A stretch of DNA of 64,000 nucleotides from Helicobacter himalayensis (GTDB taxonomy: Bacteria; Campylobacterota; Campylobacteria; Campylobacterales; Helicobacteraceae), in assembly GCF_001602095.1 (NCBI RefSeq), contig NZ_CP014991.1, positions 868,001 through 932,000 on the forward strand, in the 5' to 3' direction. The position numbers and the translations under genes were made by a program. The notes under the pieces were generated by a model. It made no database searches and was not told the origin of the DNA. It worked only from the letters and a program-made list of their open reading frames with translations. Shown piece by piece: positions 9,036 through 18,100 of this stretch; positions within the stretch are counted from its first letter, which is position 1, and every line of letters starts with the position of its first letter.

Positions 9036-9945
9036 ATTTTATATTCGCGCTCCAGTGCAGATGCCCCAAGTCCTCAATGTCCCAAAAGGCTCAATAAAGT
9101 CAATTATAACATATCTTAATGCCATAGATGAGACACAGGATAAACAATTTGGCAAACTTGATGAATGGCTTATGCGCCTTTTTTGGCGACCTCAAAGCGG
9201 CGTAATCGCGCTAGATTCTATCACGACAACAGCACAGGGGGCAACAGCCACACAAGATGGAAACCTCACAAAAGGCGCATTTTTGCGCTATCTAAGTACT
9301 GCAAAAAGTGCAACAAAAGAAATTACACTTATCCCGGGTGAGACACTACACTTTTTTATCCAAGATTTAGCGCAGAAGTTTGAGCTAGATTCCCAAAAAC
9401 TTCAAGATTCGTATGAGAAATATTTTGACTTGCCCGATGGTGTGATTGTCGCAGAGACTTACAAACTTCCGCTAGGGCTTGATGAAGATTCTTTGATGAA
9501 ACTTCTAGCACGGCTCTCTTATGATTGGCATAAAAAGCAGGCTATCGCATTGCTTGGAAAATACAACAAAGAGGAATGGTTTTATCTCGTGCGCAAGGCA
9601 TCTATTGTGCAAAAAGAAGCCGCAAATAAAGAGGAAATGCCCATTGTCGCGGCAGTGATTGAAAATCGCTTAAAGCTTAATATGCCATTGCAAATGGACG
9701 GCTCGCTGAATTATGGTGCGTTTTCGCATACAAAAGTAACGCCAGAGCGTATAAGAAACGACACAAGTGCATACAACACCTACAAGCACAAGGGCATTCC
9801 ATTATATCCCAGCGGAAGCGTGAGCATAGATTCTCTCAAAGCCGTGATTGCGCCAGCGGAAGTGGATTATCTCTATTTTGTGCGTAATCCAAATGGCACG
9901 CACACTTTTACCAAAACCTACCAAGAGCATAAAAGTCATTTTTAG
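8947..9945 (+). CDS. mltG: endolytic peptidoglycan transglycosylase MltG
   Basis: 332 residues from ATG 8947. A short basic tail and one membrane helix (about residues 10-33) anchor a periplasmic YceG-like domain, which cuts nascent glycan strands and so sets their length. The signature region is ASIVQKEAANKEE near residue 220 (catalytic Glu in KEA), followed by VIENRLKLNMPLQMDGS and PLYPSGSVS, and ending YLYFVRNPNGTHTF. AAAGG seven bases before ATG 8947 supports this start over an upstream TTG at 8914. The first 89 bases are antisense to the start of the YhdP-like gene. Confidence 0.93.
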   Translation: MRIPQKTKRLLALFCFGILVLVGCVGFFLIFYIRAPVQMPQVLNVPKGSIKSIITYLNAIDETQDKQFGKLDEWLMRLFWRPQSGVIALDSITTTAQGATATQDGNLTKGAFLRYLSTAKSATKEITLIPGETLHFFIQDLAQKFELDSQKLQDSYEKYFDLPDGVIVAETYKLPLGLDEDSLMKLLARLSYDWHKKQAIALLGKYNKEEWFYLVRKASIVQKEAANKEEMPIVAAVIENRLKLNMPLQMDGSLNYGAFSHTKVTPERIRNDTSAYNTYKHKGIPLYPSGSVSIDSLKAVIAPAEVDYLYFVRNPNGTHTFTKTYQEHKSHF

Positions 9946-9981
9946 TGCAAAAGAATCTTTAAATTATTAGGAGTTTAAAAA

Positions 9982-10524
9982 ATGAAAAAATGGCTTATTT
10001 TTCTTCTCTTGCTTGCGCTTCTTGTGATTTTGGGTGCGTATTTTTTTACACACACGCAAATCAAGCAAGCGCCGCAAATAAATGCACAAGATTCCCAAAC
10101 TCTCTTAAGTCTTGATGATATTGCTTTGCTTGATTTTCAATCCCAACCTACGAAGTTAAGCACACTTGCAAATGGCAAAAAAATCTATCTTATCGCGTGG
10201 GCGTCGTGGTGTCCATATTGTCTAGCGAGTTTGGAAGAGCTAGATTTTCTAGCCAAAAAGCAAAATGATGATTTTATCGTGCTAAGTGTAGTTTCACCAA
10301 ATCAACGCGGTGAAAAAGAAATGAGCAATTTTAAAGAATGGTTTGAGGGTTTAGAATATAAAAATCTCATCGTGCTTTTTGATACGCAAGGTGCGATTTT
10401 AAAGCGCGCACAAATCTTTGGCTACCCCACGCATTTATTTTTGGATTCTCAAGCTAATGTGCGCCATATATCTCCGGGCGCGATGAATAGCGAGCACGCA
10501 AAAGAAATTTTGCGTGAGATTTAG
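9982..10524 (+). CDS. membrane-anchored thioredoxin-like (TlpA/ResA-type) protein
   Basis: 180 residues. One N-terminal membrane helix (residues 4-23) is followed by a periplasmic thioredoxin fold. The redox site is WCPYC with cysteines at 77 and 80, and the cis-proline loop is GYPTH near residue 148. Proteins of this kind reduce periplasmic disulfides, for example in cytochrome c maturation or in support of methionine sulfoxide reductase, but the partner here is not shown. The gene follows mltG by 36 bases with an AGGAG ribosome binding site and is probably co-transcribed. Confidence 0.85.
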   Translation: MKKWLIFLLLLALLVILGAYFFTHTQIKQAPQINAQDSQTLLSLDDIALLDFQSQPTKLSTLANGKKIYLIAWASWCPYCLASLEELDFLAKKQNDDFIVLSVVSPNQRGEKEMSNFKEWFEGLEYKNLIVLFDTQGAILKRAQIFGYPTHLFLDSQANVRHISPGAMNSEHAKEILREI

Positions 10525-10868
10525 GATTTTCAGCTAAATTCTTTGCGCGAAATTTTAAGGATAATATTTTTTAAATCCTCACAGCCAATAATTAGCACAA
10601 GGATCCACCTTGCCCTTTATAAATCGTGCTTTCAGGGCGCACAAAACCTTTAATGTGTAGGATTTCTCGCCAACTGACAATAAAGTTAATCAACCTATCC
10701 ATTGGGGACGTTTCGTATCTGGTTCGCACGCGTGGAATGAACCCGTGGAAATTCTAAACAAGCGCGCGCAAAAAGAAAATATCCCCTACAATACCCCACA
10801 AATTGGAGAAATCTATCTCTTAAACACCAAAGCACAAAAACACAAGGTGGTATGATTTTTAAAGTGCC
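10525..10868. other. gene-poor gap with a decayed gene
   Basis: 344 bases between the thioredoxin-like gene and the poly-G glycosyltransferase. No intact gene is seen. The right half holds the remnant described at 10661-10855; in the left half I see nothing I can name. Confidence 0.6.
10661..10855 (+). pseudogene. remnant of a UlaG/RomA-type metallo-beta-lactamase-fold hydrolase, C-terminal end
   Basis: This 65-codon open stretch lies between an in-frame TAG (10658) and TGA (10853) and has no start codon or ribosome binding site. Its translation contains PIHWGRFVSGSHAWNEPVE, then NTPQIGE. That is the typical last segment of UlaG-like hydrolases (PIHWG, a downstream His, Trp and Glu-Pro, then TP-IGE). 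The zinc-binding HxHxDH part is missing. I infer a gene lost by deletion, leaving its last exon-sized piece. Confidence 0.6.
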
Positions 10869-12270
10869 TTATTTTTTCAATGCGTCTTTGAATTTTTCCT
10901 TAAGTGCATACAATTGTGAAAACTTTGCAATCAAAAATGGATACTTCAAAATAAACTTTTTGAGCGCGGTTGCTTTGCCGAGTTTCACACCTTTAAGATA
11001 TGGCAATAACTCTTTAAAGCGCACAAGCATATGCCACACATCTTGCTTTGTGCTTGTGGGGGCAAGGCTTATTGCCCAGACAACAACGCCTGCCAAAAAA
11101 TGGCTTTTTAGCAACTCTATATCTTGTGGGCTAAATTCCCTATAAAAATGTTTAGTGGGGTTGTATGCGTTGTTTTCGTGTTGGGCGATAAATTCAGCAA
11201 AAAGTAACGCGCCCTTTAAAACCCCTTGGAATTTATAATATTCGCGTGCTTTGTAAGCACTGCCTAGCACTTCATAGATTTCGCGCATATTTGGGCTAAG
11301 GGAGTTAATTGTCGTTTGATTCGTGTAGCGAGAAATGCTGTTTTGCCTGATTCTATAAGCATAAAGTTTTTTATTCAAAAACCCTATTTTCTTTGCACTT
11401 GCAAAAAGCATAAAACCAAAAAACACATCTTCCCACAACACGCCTTCTAAAAATCGCACACCACTTGCGCGTAAAAAAGCAAAGTTTATTATACCTTGAT
11501 GGGCGAAAGCAAAGATAAGTTTTCTCTTGCTTGTGATAGTTAAAAACTCGCTACTACTCATTTCCTCACGTCCCAAAGATTCTATATAGGGCAAAAATCT
11601 CGGAGGCGATTCCTCCATTTCTTTGGTATCATCATAAAACCTCGTCCAATCAAACCACACGATTTCACAATCCGCAGAATCCTGCATAAAGCCAACGCAA
11701 GACTTAAGACAACTTTTCTCCCAATAATCATCAGAATCTATAAAAATTATATAGTCTATTTCCTCTATTATATTGTCTGCGTGGAAGTAAATTCCGCAAG
11801 TCTGCATCGAGCTTTTCTCGCGCTCATACTCAACATTGTTTGGTTTTTTGGGATCTTGGATTCTGTGACGTTGGCTAGAATTTTGAAAATCTCGTGGATT
11901 ACGGAAATAAAGAGATTTGATTTGTTTGACGTTTTTTGTAGGCGGAGTATATTTGAAGCAATTGCTAGAAAAGCTCTCTATTGCCCCCCCCCCTAATTTC
12001 TGGCATAATCTCATTGCAAAACCACGCAATTCCTACATTACGTGCAGCACTAAGCCCACGATTAGCTGTATCAATGAGAACAAAACGGGAATCTTTTTTT
12101 GCATATTCTAAGGCAATCTGGAGGCTTTCATCTGTGCTTCCATCATTGACAAGCACCGCTTGAAAATTTTCAAAGCTTTGATTCTGGATAGAATCTAAGC
12201 ATTCCCTTAAATATGGCGCAACATTAAAAATCGGCACAACAACACCAACTTTTGGATTTTGAGCTGTCAT
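10869..12270 (-). CDS. family 2 glycosyltransferase, split by a poly-G tract (phase-off as sequenced)
   Basis: The start (VGVVVPIFNVAPYLRECLDSI, VNDGSTDES, GLSAARNVGI) and the remainder (YIIFIDSDDYWEKS, FLEGVLWEDVFF, YAYRIRQNSISR) together form a GT2 glycosyltransferase of the kind that builds LPS or surface glycans. They are in different frames on either side of ten G residues (plus strand C 11984-11993). Ten Gs end the protein at about 101 aa; nine or twelve would give about 466 aa. Between GLSAARNVGI and DYIIFIDSDD there are roughly 87 extra residues that GT2 enzymes lack, holding the tract and hairpin copy B. I treat it as one contingency gene rather than a dead one because both halves are intact. 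It lies 54 bases after truA. Confidence 0.85.
11771..11855 (-). repeat. dispersed hairpin element, copy B (inside the GT2 gene)
   Basis: The stem is GTGGAA (11781-11786) and TTCCGC (11792-11797) with loop GTAAA. The downstream part has TCATACTCAACATTGTTTGG, close to copy A. It encodes KPNNVEYERE ... CGIYFH in the frame of the downstream half of the glycosyltransferase. Confidence 0.78.
11984..11993 (-). repeat. G10 homopolymer in a glycosyltransferase (contingency tract)
   Basis: Ten C on the plus strand, so ten G in the coding strand. The context is A-G10-CAATAG. Reading continues into the second half of the gene only when the tract length is a multiple of three. Slipped-strand changes at such tracts drive phase variation in Campylobacter and Helicobacter. 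Confidence 0.9.
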
Positions 12271-12324
12271 TTTAAATCCTTTTATTTTTGATAGAAAACG
12301 CGCGATTGTAGCATATTATCAAAG

Positions 12325-13242
12325 TCATTTATACTTCGCGTTTTCAAAATACAGCCCATTGGGGCTTACAGGCACGCGATAAATTGGAATCTTAGAATCT
12401 AAAATCTTTACATCAATTTGCGCACGTAAAGCTTCTAAACTCATCTCCCTGCGTCCATAGGCAAACACCGCACCTAGCATAAGACGCACTTGCGCGCGTA
12501 AAAAGCTCTGCGCACAAATACGCACGATAAGCAGTTGATTTGATTGAAAGCCTGCACGCTTTGCAAGATTCCCGCTAATTTCTTTGCAATGCACCTTAAA
12601 AATCTCCCTCACACTGCTTTTTCCATCCAAATTACCCTTGCAAAAAAGCTTAAAATCGTGTGTGCCTTTAAAATACCCCAACGCTTCTTTCACGCGTGCA
12701 ATCTCACCATAATCCTCCCACGCCACAAAGCGCGCGAAAAATGGATTTGGTGCAGTTTTGCTTGCGATGTAGCAGTAGGTGCGTGAGAGTGCTAAAAAAC
12801 GCGGGTGAAAGTCCTGTGCCACAAAACGCAAGCTTTTACAAAAAATATGCGGATAAAGTTTAGCATTAAGAATCTCGCGTAATCTCACCAAATCGCGCCT
12901 TTGTGGAAGATAAAAGCAAATAGGCATATTACGCGAATGCACACCTTTATCGGTGCGTCCGGCGCTAAGAAGTGAAATCTGACCTTTTATGGGTTGCTTT
13001 GATTTTATAAATCCTAGCTGCGTGGCATTTGTGTCAATACAAAACTCCGATTTATGCGTAGATTCCGCATTTTTATTAGAATCCACACTCTCACGCACTG
13101 CGCCGATACTTTGCAATACAAGTGCGATTTTATCACTCACGCCAAGTGCGCTCATATCCTTGCGTGCGAAGTTCCGCGTCTGTGGGGCAAAACCTGCAAA
13201 CGCACTTCCATCATAGGCGATGATCGCCAACACCTTAAACAT
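12325..13242 (-). CDS. truA: tRNA pseudouridine(38-40) synthase TruA
   Basis: 305 residues from ATG 13242, which overlaps the stop of the preceding permease gene by one base (TAATG). TruA makes pseudouridine in the tRNA anticodon arm. The start MFKVLAIIAYDGSAFAGFAPQ and the catalytic Asp in AGRTDKGVH (D98) are clear. Between residues 52 and 90 the family normally has a short link; here there is an extra stretch reading SNKNAESTHKSEFCIDTN that looks like a worn copy of the hairpin element. An upstream in-frame start at 13311 would lie inside the permease gene and is rejected. Confidence 0.95.
   Translation of the reverse strand: MFKVLAIIAYDGSAFAGFAPQTRNFARKDMSALGVSDKIALVLQSIGAVRESVDSNKNAESTHKSEFCIDTNATQLGFIKSKQPIKGQISLLSAGRTDKGVHSRNMPICFYLPQRRDLVRLREILNAKLYPHIFCKSLRFVAQDFHPRFLALSRTYCYIASKTAPNPFFARFVAWEDYGEIARVKEALGYFKGTHDFKLFCKGNLDGKSSVREIFKVHCKEISGNLAKRAGFQSNQLLIVRICAQSFLRAQVRLMLGAVFAYGRREMSLEALRAQIDVKILDSKIPIYRVPVSPNGLYFENAKYK
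13026..13085 (-). repeat. possible decayed copy H of the hairpin element (inside truA)
   Basis: In the coding direction it begins GATTCTAATAAAAATGCGGA and runs on through CATAAATCGGAG. This follows the order of copy A (GATTCTAA, AACGYCGAG, CGGAG), but the stem is lost. The encoded SNKNAESTHKSEF parallels QPKNAEYAREAE. Its place in a family-atypical insertion of TruA supports the reading; the identity is weak. Confidence 0.4.
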
Positions 13243-14261
13243 TAATAATAACGCTTGATTGTCTTGTAATACAGCACATAGCCCGCCACAAACCACAAAG
13301 TCGGAATACATAAAATTCCCAAAAATGGGAAATTCTCGCTCGCCACATACACCATAATGAAATACGTAGCCACCGCGCCAATGACATAAAAATATGACAT
13401 ATTTGACTTAAAGCGCGGGTTTGCCACACCAAAAACCAAAATAAAAAAAATCGAAGCCAGTGGAAAAAACGACACCAAAATCGCTTGTGAAAACTTGCGC
13501 TCCTTTGACTTTGACTTCCCGCCAAAGGCTTCCTGCCAATAATGAAACAAATCATACCCACTAAGCTGTGGCTCACCCACGACCTGACGCACATTCATCT
13601 CTTGATAGTGAATCTTGCGGATTTCTTTTTCGTGCGCAAAATACGCATCGCCCTTTTCAAGCAAAAGCTCAAAAAGCCCATTGGCATTTTGTGTACGCCC
13701 AGATTCTGCTACGATGAAAGATTCAGAATCCTTTTGTTCTTGGGAATATAAAATGAGATTTTTATACTGCCGATTTTTAGCTTCATCAACATACACGAGC
13801 CAATCGCCGAGCTTTTGCCCCAGCTCGCCAGCTTTGAGATTAACATCAATATCTGCGCGTTTTTGGGCGATGAAGTTTTTTGAAGCACTTGTGGAGAGTG
13901 GCACCATCACAAGGGAAAAAACAAGTAAAATCGCAGTGGCTAGCAAGATAATAGGAAAAAAAGCTTTTAAAATCGCCGTGGGCTTAACACCTAGCGCAAA
14001 AAACACCATCAGCTCATAATCATATGCAAGACGCGAAATCCCAAGCACCAAAGAAGCAAAAAAAGTGATGGGGATAATAAAAAACACACTGCCCGGAAGC
14101 GAGTAGGAAAATAGCGCAAAAAGGTCTAAAAAGCCCATTTTCACCACATAAGTCTTTGCCGCAATACTAATGAGAAGCACCACAGAGGCAATAAAAAGTA
14201 GCACGAGGAAAAATGGGAAGAAAAGCTGTGAAAAAGAAAGGAACAAATACCGCTTAAACAT
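13242..14261 (-). CDS. LptF/LptG-family permease (YjgP/YjgQ)
   Basis: About 339 residues starting MFKRYLFLSFSQLFFPFF at 14261; a further six-codon extension to 14279 is less likely. Membrane helices lie at both ends: three or so in the first 110 residues, then a periplasmic beta-jellyroll region (residues 125-245), then about three more helices. LptF and LptG form the membrane part of the LptBFGC transporter that extracts lipopolysaccharide for export. I cannot decide between F and G. It overlaps the prepilin peptidase gene by 8 bases and truA by 1; the peptidase-permease-truA order also occurs in Campylobacter jejuni. Confidence 0.85.
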   Translation of the reverse strand: MFKRYLFLSFSQLFFPFFLVLLFIASVVLLISIAAKTYVVKMGFLDLFALFSYSLPGSVFFIIPITFFASLVLGISRLAYDYELMVFFALGVKPTAILKAFFPIILLATAILLVFSLVMVPLSTSASKNFIAQKRADIDVNLKAGELGQKLGDWLVYVDEAKNRQYKNLILYSQEQKDSESFIVAESGRTQNANGLFELLLEKGDAYFAHEKEIRKIHYQEMNVRQVVGEPQLSGYDLFHYWQEAFGGKSKSKERKFSQAILVSFFPLASIFFILVFGVANPRFKSNMSYFYVIGAVATYFIMVYVASENFPFLGILCIPTLWFVAGYVLYYKTIKRYY

Positions 14262-14943
14262 TAAAATCTCCCCAGCCAAATGCCCCAGGTGGCACGCAAA
14301 TCATAGAAAAAATTGTCGCGGTAAAAATATAACTCACAAAAGGAAATTTTACGCTTAAAGGTTTTTGCTTTTTTGAAACAAAATAAAGTATCGCGCTTAG
14401 TCCAAAGCGCGCAAATGCAAGAAGGCTTGCAAGAAAAATAATGCTAAATGTGATTTCAACCCCAAAAATCATACCTTCCCCACCAAGCACCAAAATATCT
14501 GCCTCTCCTAACATAGGCTTTTTACGCATAGATTCTAAAATAAATTTTAAGAGATACATTCCACCTATAATGCAAAAGCCCTGCATGAGTGAGAAAATCG
14601 TAAGCTCGAGATTGTGGCTTTCTTGCAAAATTGAAATAGGCTTGCCCACCACACAAAGCAGAATGAATATAAGCAAAAGCGCATTAGGCAAGGCAAAATA
14701 AAAGAAATCAATCACCGCCATAACAAAAAGTAGCGCAAGCACAAAGCTTGCAAAAAGTGCGCTGTAAGTAATAGTTTCAGATTCAATAAAAGCGATATGC
14801 TCAAAATAAAAAACACTTAGAAATGGCAAAAAGACACTAAAAAGGCTTAAATAGCGCGCACGATGACAATAACATCTAAGGAACAAGAAACTCACACAAA
14901 CACACAGAAGTGCATAGAGGCAAATAGAGAGAATCTCATACAT
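14254..14943 (-). CDS. prepilin peptidase-like protease (A24 family), without methylase domain
   Basis: 229 residues, almost entirely hydrophobic, about seven membrane helices. The two catalytic aspartates of type IV prepilin peptidases are recognisable in MAVIDFFYFALPN (about residue 80) and in GEADILVLGGEGMIFG (about residue 147). The N-terminal cysteine-rich methyltransferase domain found in PilD is absent. In Campylobacter the matching gene lies beside the same permease and truA genes and is tied to the type II/IV-like machinery for natural transformation; the same role is inferred here. Confidence 0.75.
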   Translation of the reverse strand: MYEILSICLYALLCVCVSFLFLRCYCHRARYLSLFSVFLPFLSVFYFEHIAFIESETITYSALFASFVLALLFVMAVIDFFYFALPNALLLIFILLCVVGKPISILQESHNLELTIFSLMQGFCIIGGMYLLKFILESMRKKPMLGEADILVLGGEGMIFGVEITFSIIFLASLLAFARFGLSAILYFVSKKQKPLSVKFPFVSYIFTATIFSMICVPPGAFGWGDFNV

Positions 14944-15108
14944 AGGGCGTAGCTCCTTTGTTGTTTTTACAGATTCTTTTGCGTTGCTTGGTGTTTTTTA
15001 GAATCTGCTTCTATATGGATTACCAAAGAATTGCACTTTTGGCGCTCTTGTCTTAGATTTTTTTAAACTCTTGCAATGACAAGGCGATACCAAACCCATA
15101 AGCGCGCC

Positions 15109-18100
15109 TTATTTCGCCCTCACCTCGACTTTTTGACTTTCGCTCGCTGCTTCATAGGAATTATCATACATTGCTTCAGCATAGGCTGGCGGAAGCGTGT
15201 AGATTCCCGGTGTTATGGCATTAATCTTCACAAACACGCTCTTTGCGCGCTCTAAATCAAAAAACCACATTATCTTATCATCGCGTATATCCACATAGCG
15301 CGTTGGGTCTGCATTTTTGGTAACAAACTCGGGCAGTTTATCATCATTTAGGCGCGTATTTTCTATCTCCCAGCCACTTGGCAGATTTTGAGTAAGCGCG
15401 ACATTTTCCACCAAAGCATTTCCATCGCTTATCAAATCAAGTCGTATCCAGAAGCTCTCCGCAGAGGCAATTTTGCTAATATCCACACTCACGCCATTTT
15501 CGTCTAAGAAACTGCGCTTTATGCGCATTTTTTTGCTTATTGGCTTAATGATAGAGTCTGTGGGAATCCCTTCCCACGCATAAATCACATAAAGCGGAGA
15601 ATCTTTAGATTCTATCTTTGCATTGCCAGAATCTAGCTCAAAATTTAACATACGCGTAGATTCTGAAAATTTCTGTTTCTTGCCATTAAGCTCGATTGTG
15701 CCCTCTATCTCTTTCGTCTCCGCGTCGTCCTTGTTATTTACCATACTTAAAAGCGCATAGCCACTTGTTTGTGTGCTAAGCCACTCATCAGATTCTAAAT
15801 GCGCCTTAATGCTATTAAAAAGTGTCTCTTGTGGCTTGCCGTAAATGGTTTTATACGCCTCTAAAATCATCGCTTCATCACGCAAATTTGAGCCAAAGCT
15901 ATAAGATTTATACCACTCATCAGAATCTGGCTTAATACTAAGCGTATTTGCGATAGCCTTTGCGTTTTCTTCAAAGCCTGCGAGTTTATAGGCTGCGGCA
16001 AGCTGCCACTGCGCAGTGGTGTTGAGATTACGCAAAGATTTTTCATTGAGACTATTCATCACTGCGATTTCTGGTTCGTTAGCTAAAGCTAAAAGATAAA
16101 GCGCATAAGCCTTGATATTTGCGTCCTCGTCAGAGCGCACGAGGTTTTTTTCATACGCAATCCAACCGCTATAAAGAGAATCTGGCACATAATAGCCTAG
16201 CTTTTTAGCTAATACGAGGAAATGTCCCGCATAGTTTGAACCCCATACATTTGGCACACTCTCTCCTTGCCAATACGCTAATCCTCCGCTTGGTGTTACA
16301 AAGCTGCTTAAGCGCGTAATGCCTGCGTTGATATTTTCCACCACTTCTTTTTTGTCAATTTTAAAGCTTCCTAATCTGTCCAAATAAAGCTGTGGCAAGA
16401 TGCTTGAAGTCGTTTGCTCTACACAACCATAAGGATAATGTATAAGCCATTTCACCCTATGAGAGATATTTAAAAGCGGATTGGTGCTAATGCTGATAAG
16501 CCCACTATTTGTGCCTTTAACAAAGCTTTTTGGCGCGTGAAGTGTGAGCGTGTCTTTTGGTTTAAGCGTGTGATTTTCAAAGGTGCTAATAAAAGGATTT
16601 ATTGCTTTTATGTCAATTTCAACAACTTCTTTGTTCTTGTATTCTTTAGAATCTACATTTATAGTAATCTCCTCTACTCCCACTTCCTGCCCCACGACAC
16701 CTTCAAAAATGAGTGTTTGAGAATCCCCTTGATTTTTAATGCTCGCGTTTTGGCTTACTTGCTTGAAATTCACAATATTTTTTGTCGTAGAAATGCTTAC
16801 TTTAGCGTCTATGGCGCTTTTTGTGGCAAAAAGTTCAATTGGCATTTGGAAAGTATCGCCGACTTTAAGCGCGCGTGGAATTGTAGGCATTACTACCACA
16901 GGCGCACTTACTTGGATATTTTTGCTCGCAAAGCCATAGCGATTTTCCTTTGCGCCTACCACCATCACGCGCACACTGCCAAAGTAGCCGGGCATTTTGA
17001 GCTTTACGCGTGCATTGCCTTTCTCATCGGTGTTTATCGGGGCTTGATACAGCACCACAGGTTTAAAACGTTGGGCTTTTTCATCAGTCTTTTGACGCGC
17101 TGCCCTAGATTCTGAATCTAGCATCGCTTCGCCACCAACTTTTAGCACCTTTTGTACTTTGCCAAAGCTTTTTGTAATGATTAAATCATAGGTATCATAG
17201 AGTTTTAAGCCCAGTGCGATTTTTGAGTAAAAATACTTCCACGGATTTGGCGTTTGAAAATCAGTCAATCCCAATAAGCCCTCATCAACAACCGCTAGGC
17301 TATAAGTTGATGGCAAGCCCTCTTTTGTGGAGATTTTCACTTCAAACTCGCTATTTGGCAAAATAGATTCTGGTGCATTAATCTCATAAGTAAGCTTGCT
17401 GTCCTTATTCTCTATATTGAGCGACACGACACCATAAAGGCGCAAAGAGCGGTCATTTGGCGTGTTTGTGTAATTTTGCAAAAACACCACGCTTACATAG
17501 ATATTAGGACTCATCTCACTTGTGATAGGAATGGTTAAGTTTGTGTTATTTGCCTTTGTGTCCACCCAAAAGCGTTTAAGCACCTTATTTTCCTTTGTAA
17601 TGATGACAAGGGCTTTAGAATTTGGTGTAGATTCAAAGCTTACCTGTGCTTCCTCTCCGATAGCGTATTGCCCTTTGTTGGCTTTTATTTTGAGAGAATT
17701 TATTTTTTGCGCGTTCAAAGGCTCACCATAGCCTGACACATACAATGTATTGCCTGCCATTGCGCCACTTTCTTCATCGATAAATTCAATATAAAGCTCG
17801 CCATTTTGCGTGGGTGTGTATTCAAACAATACAGGCTCTTTTTTTGTGCTTAAGTTTCCTTGCGCGAGAATCTTTGTGTTTCTATCACTTTTAAAAGAGC
17901 GAATATATTCTGAATAGCTGTCATAGTCCCACCACCAGCGGTATTGGTTGCTATAAATTGTGTAGCTTACATTTTTACCTGCAAGCGCGCTTTTACTATC
18001 ATTTGCCACCACGACCACAGGCATAGAGATTTTAGAATCTGCTTGCACATAACGTTGCTCTGGGAATTTCACCCCAACAAAGCTTTTGTAATACACCAAA

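Noticed and set aside
11965-12029. An ATG start (12029) for the second half of the GT2 gene, which would make it an independent gene
   Set aside because: It would read through the coding sequence of the first half in another frame and lacks a ribosome binding site. The halves are better explained by the G10 frameshift.
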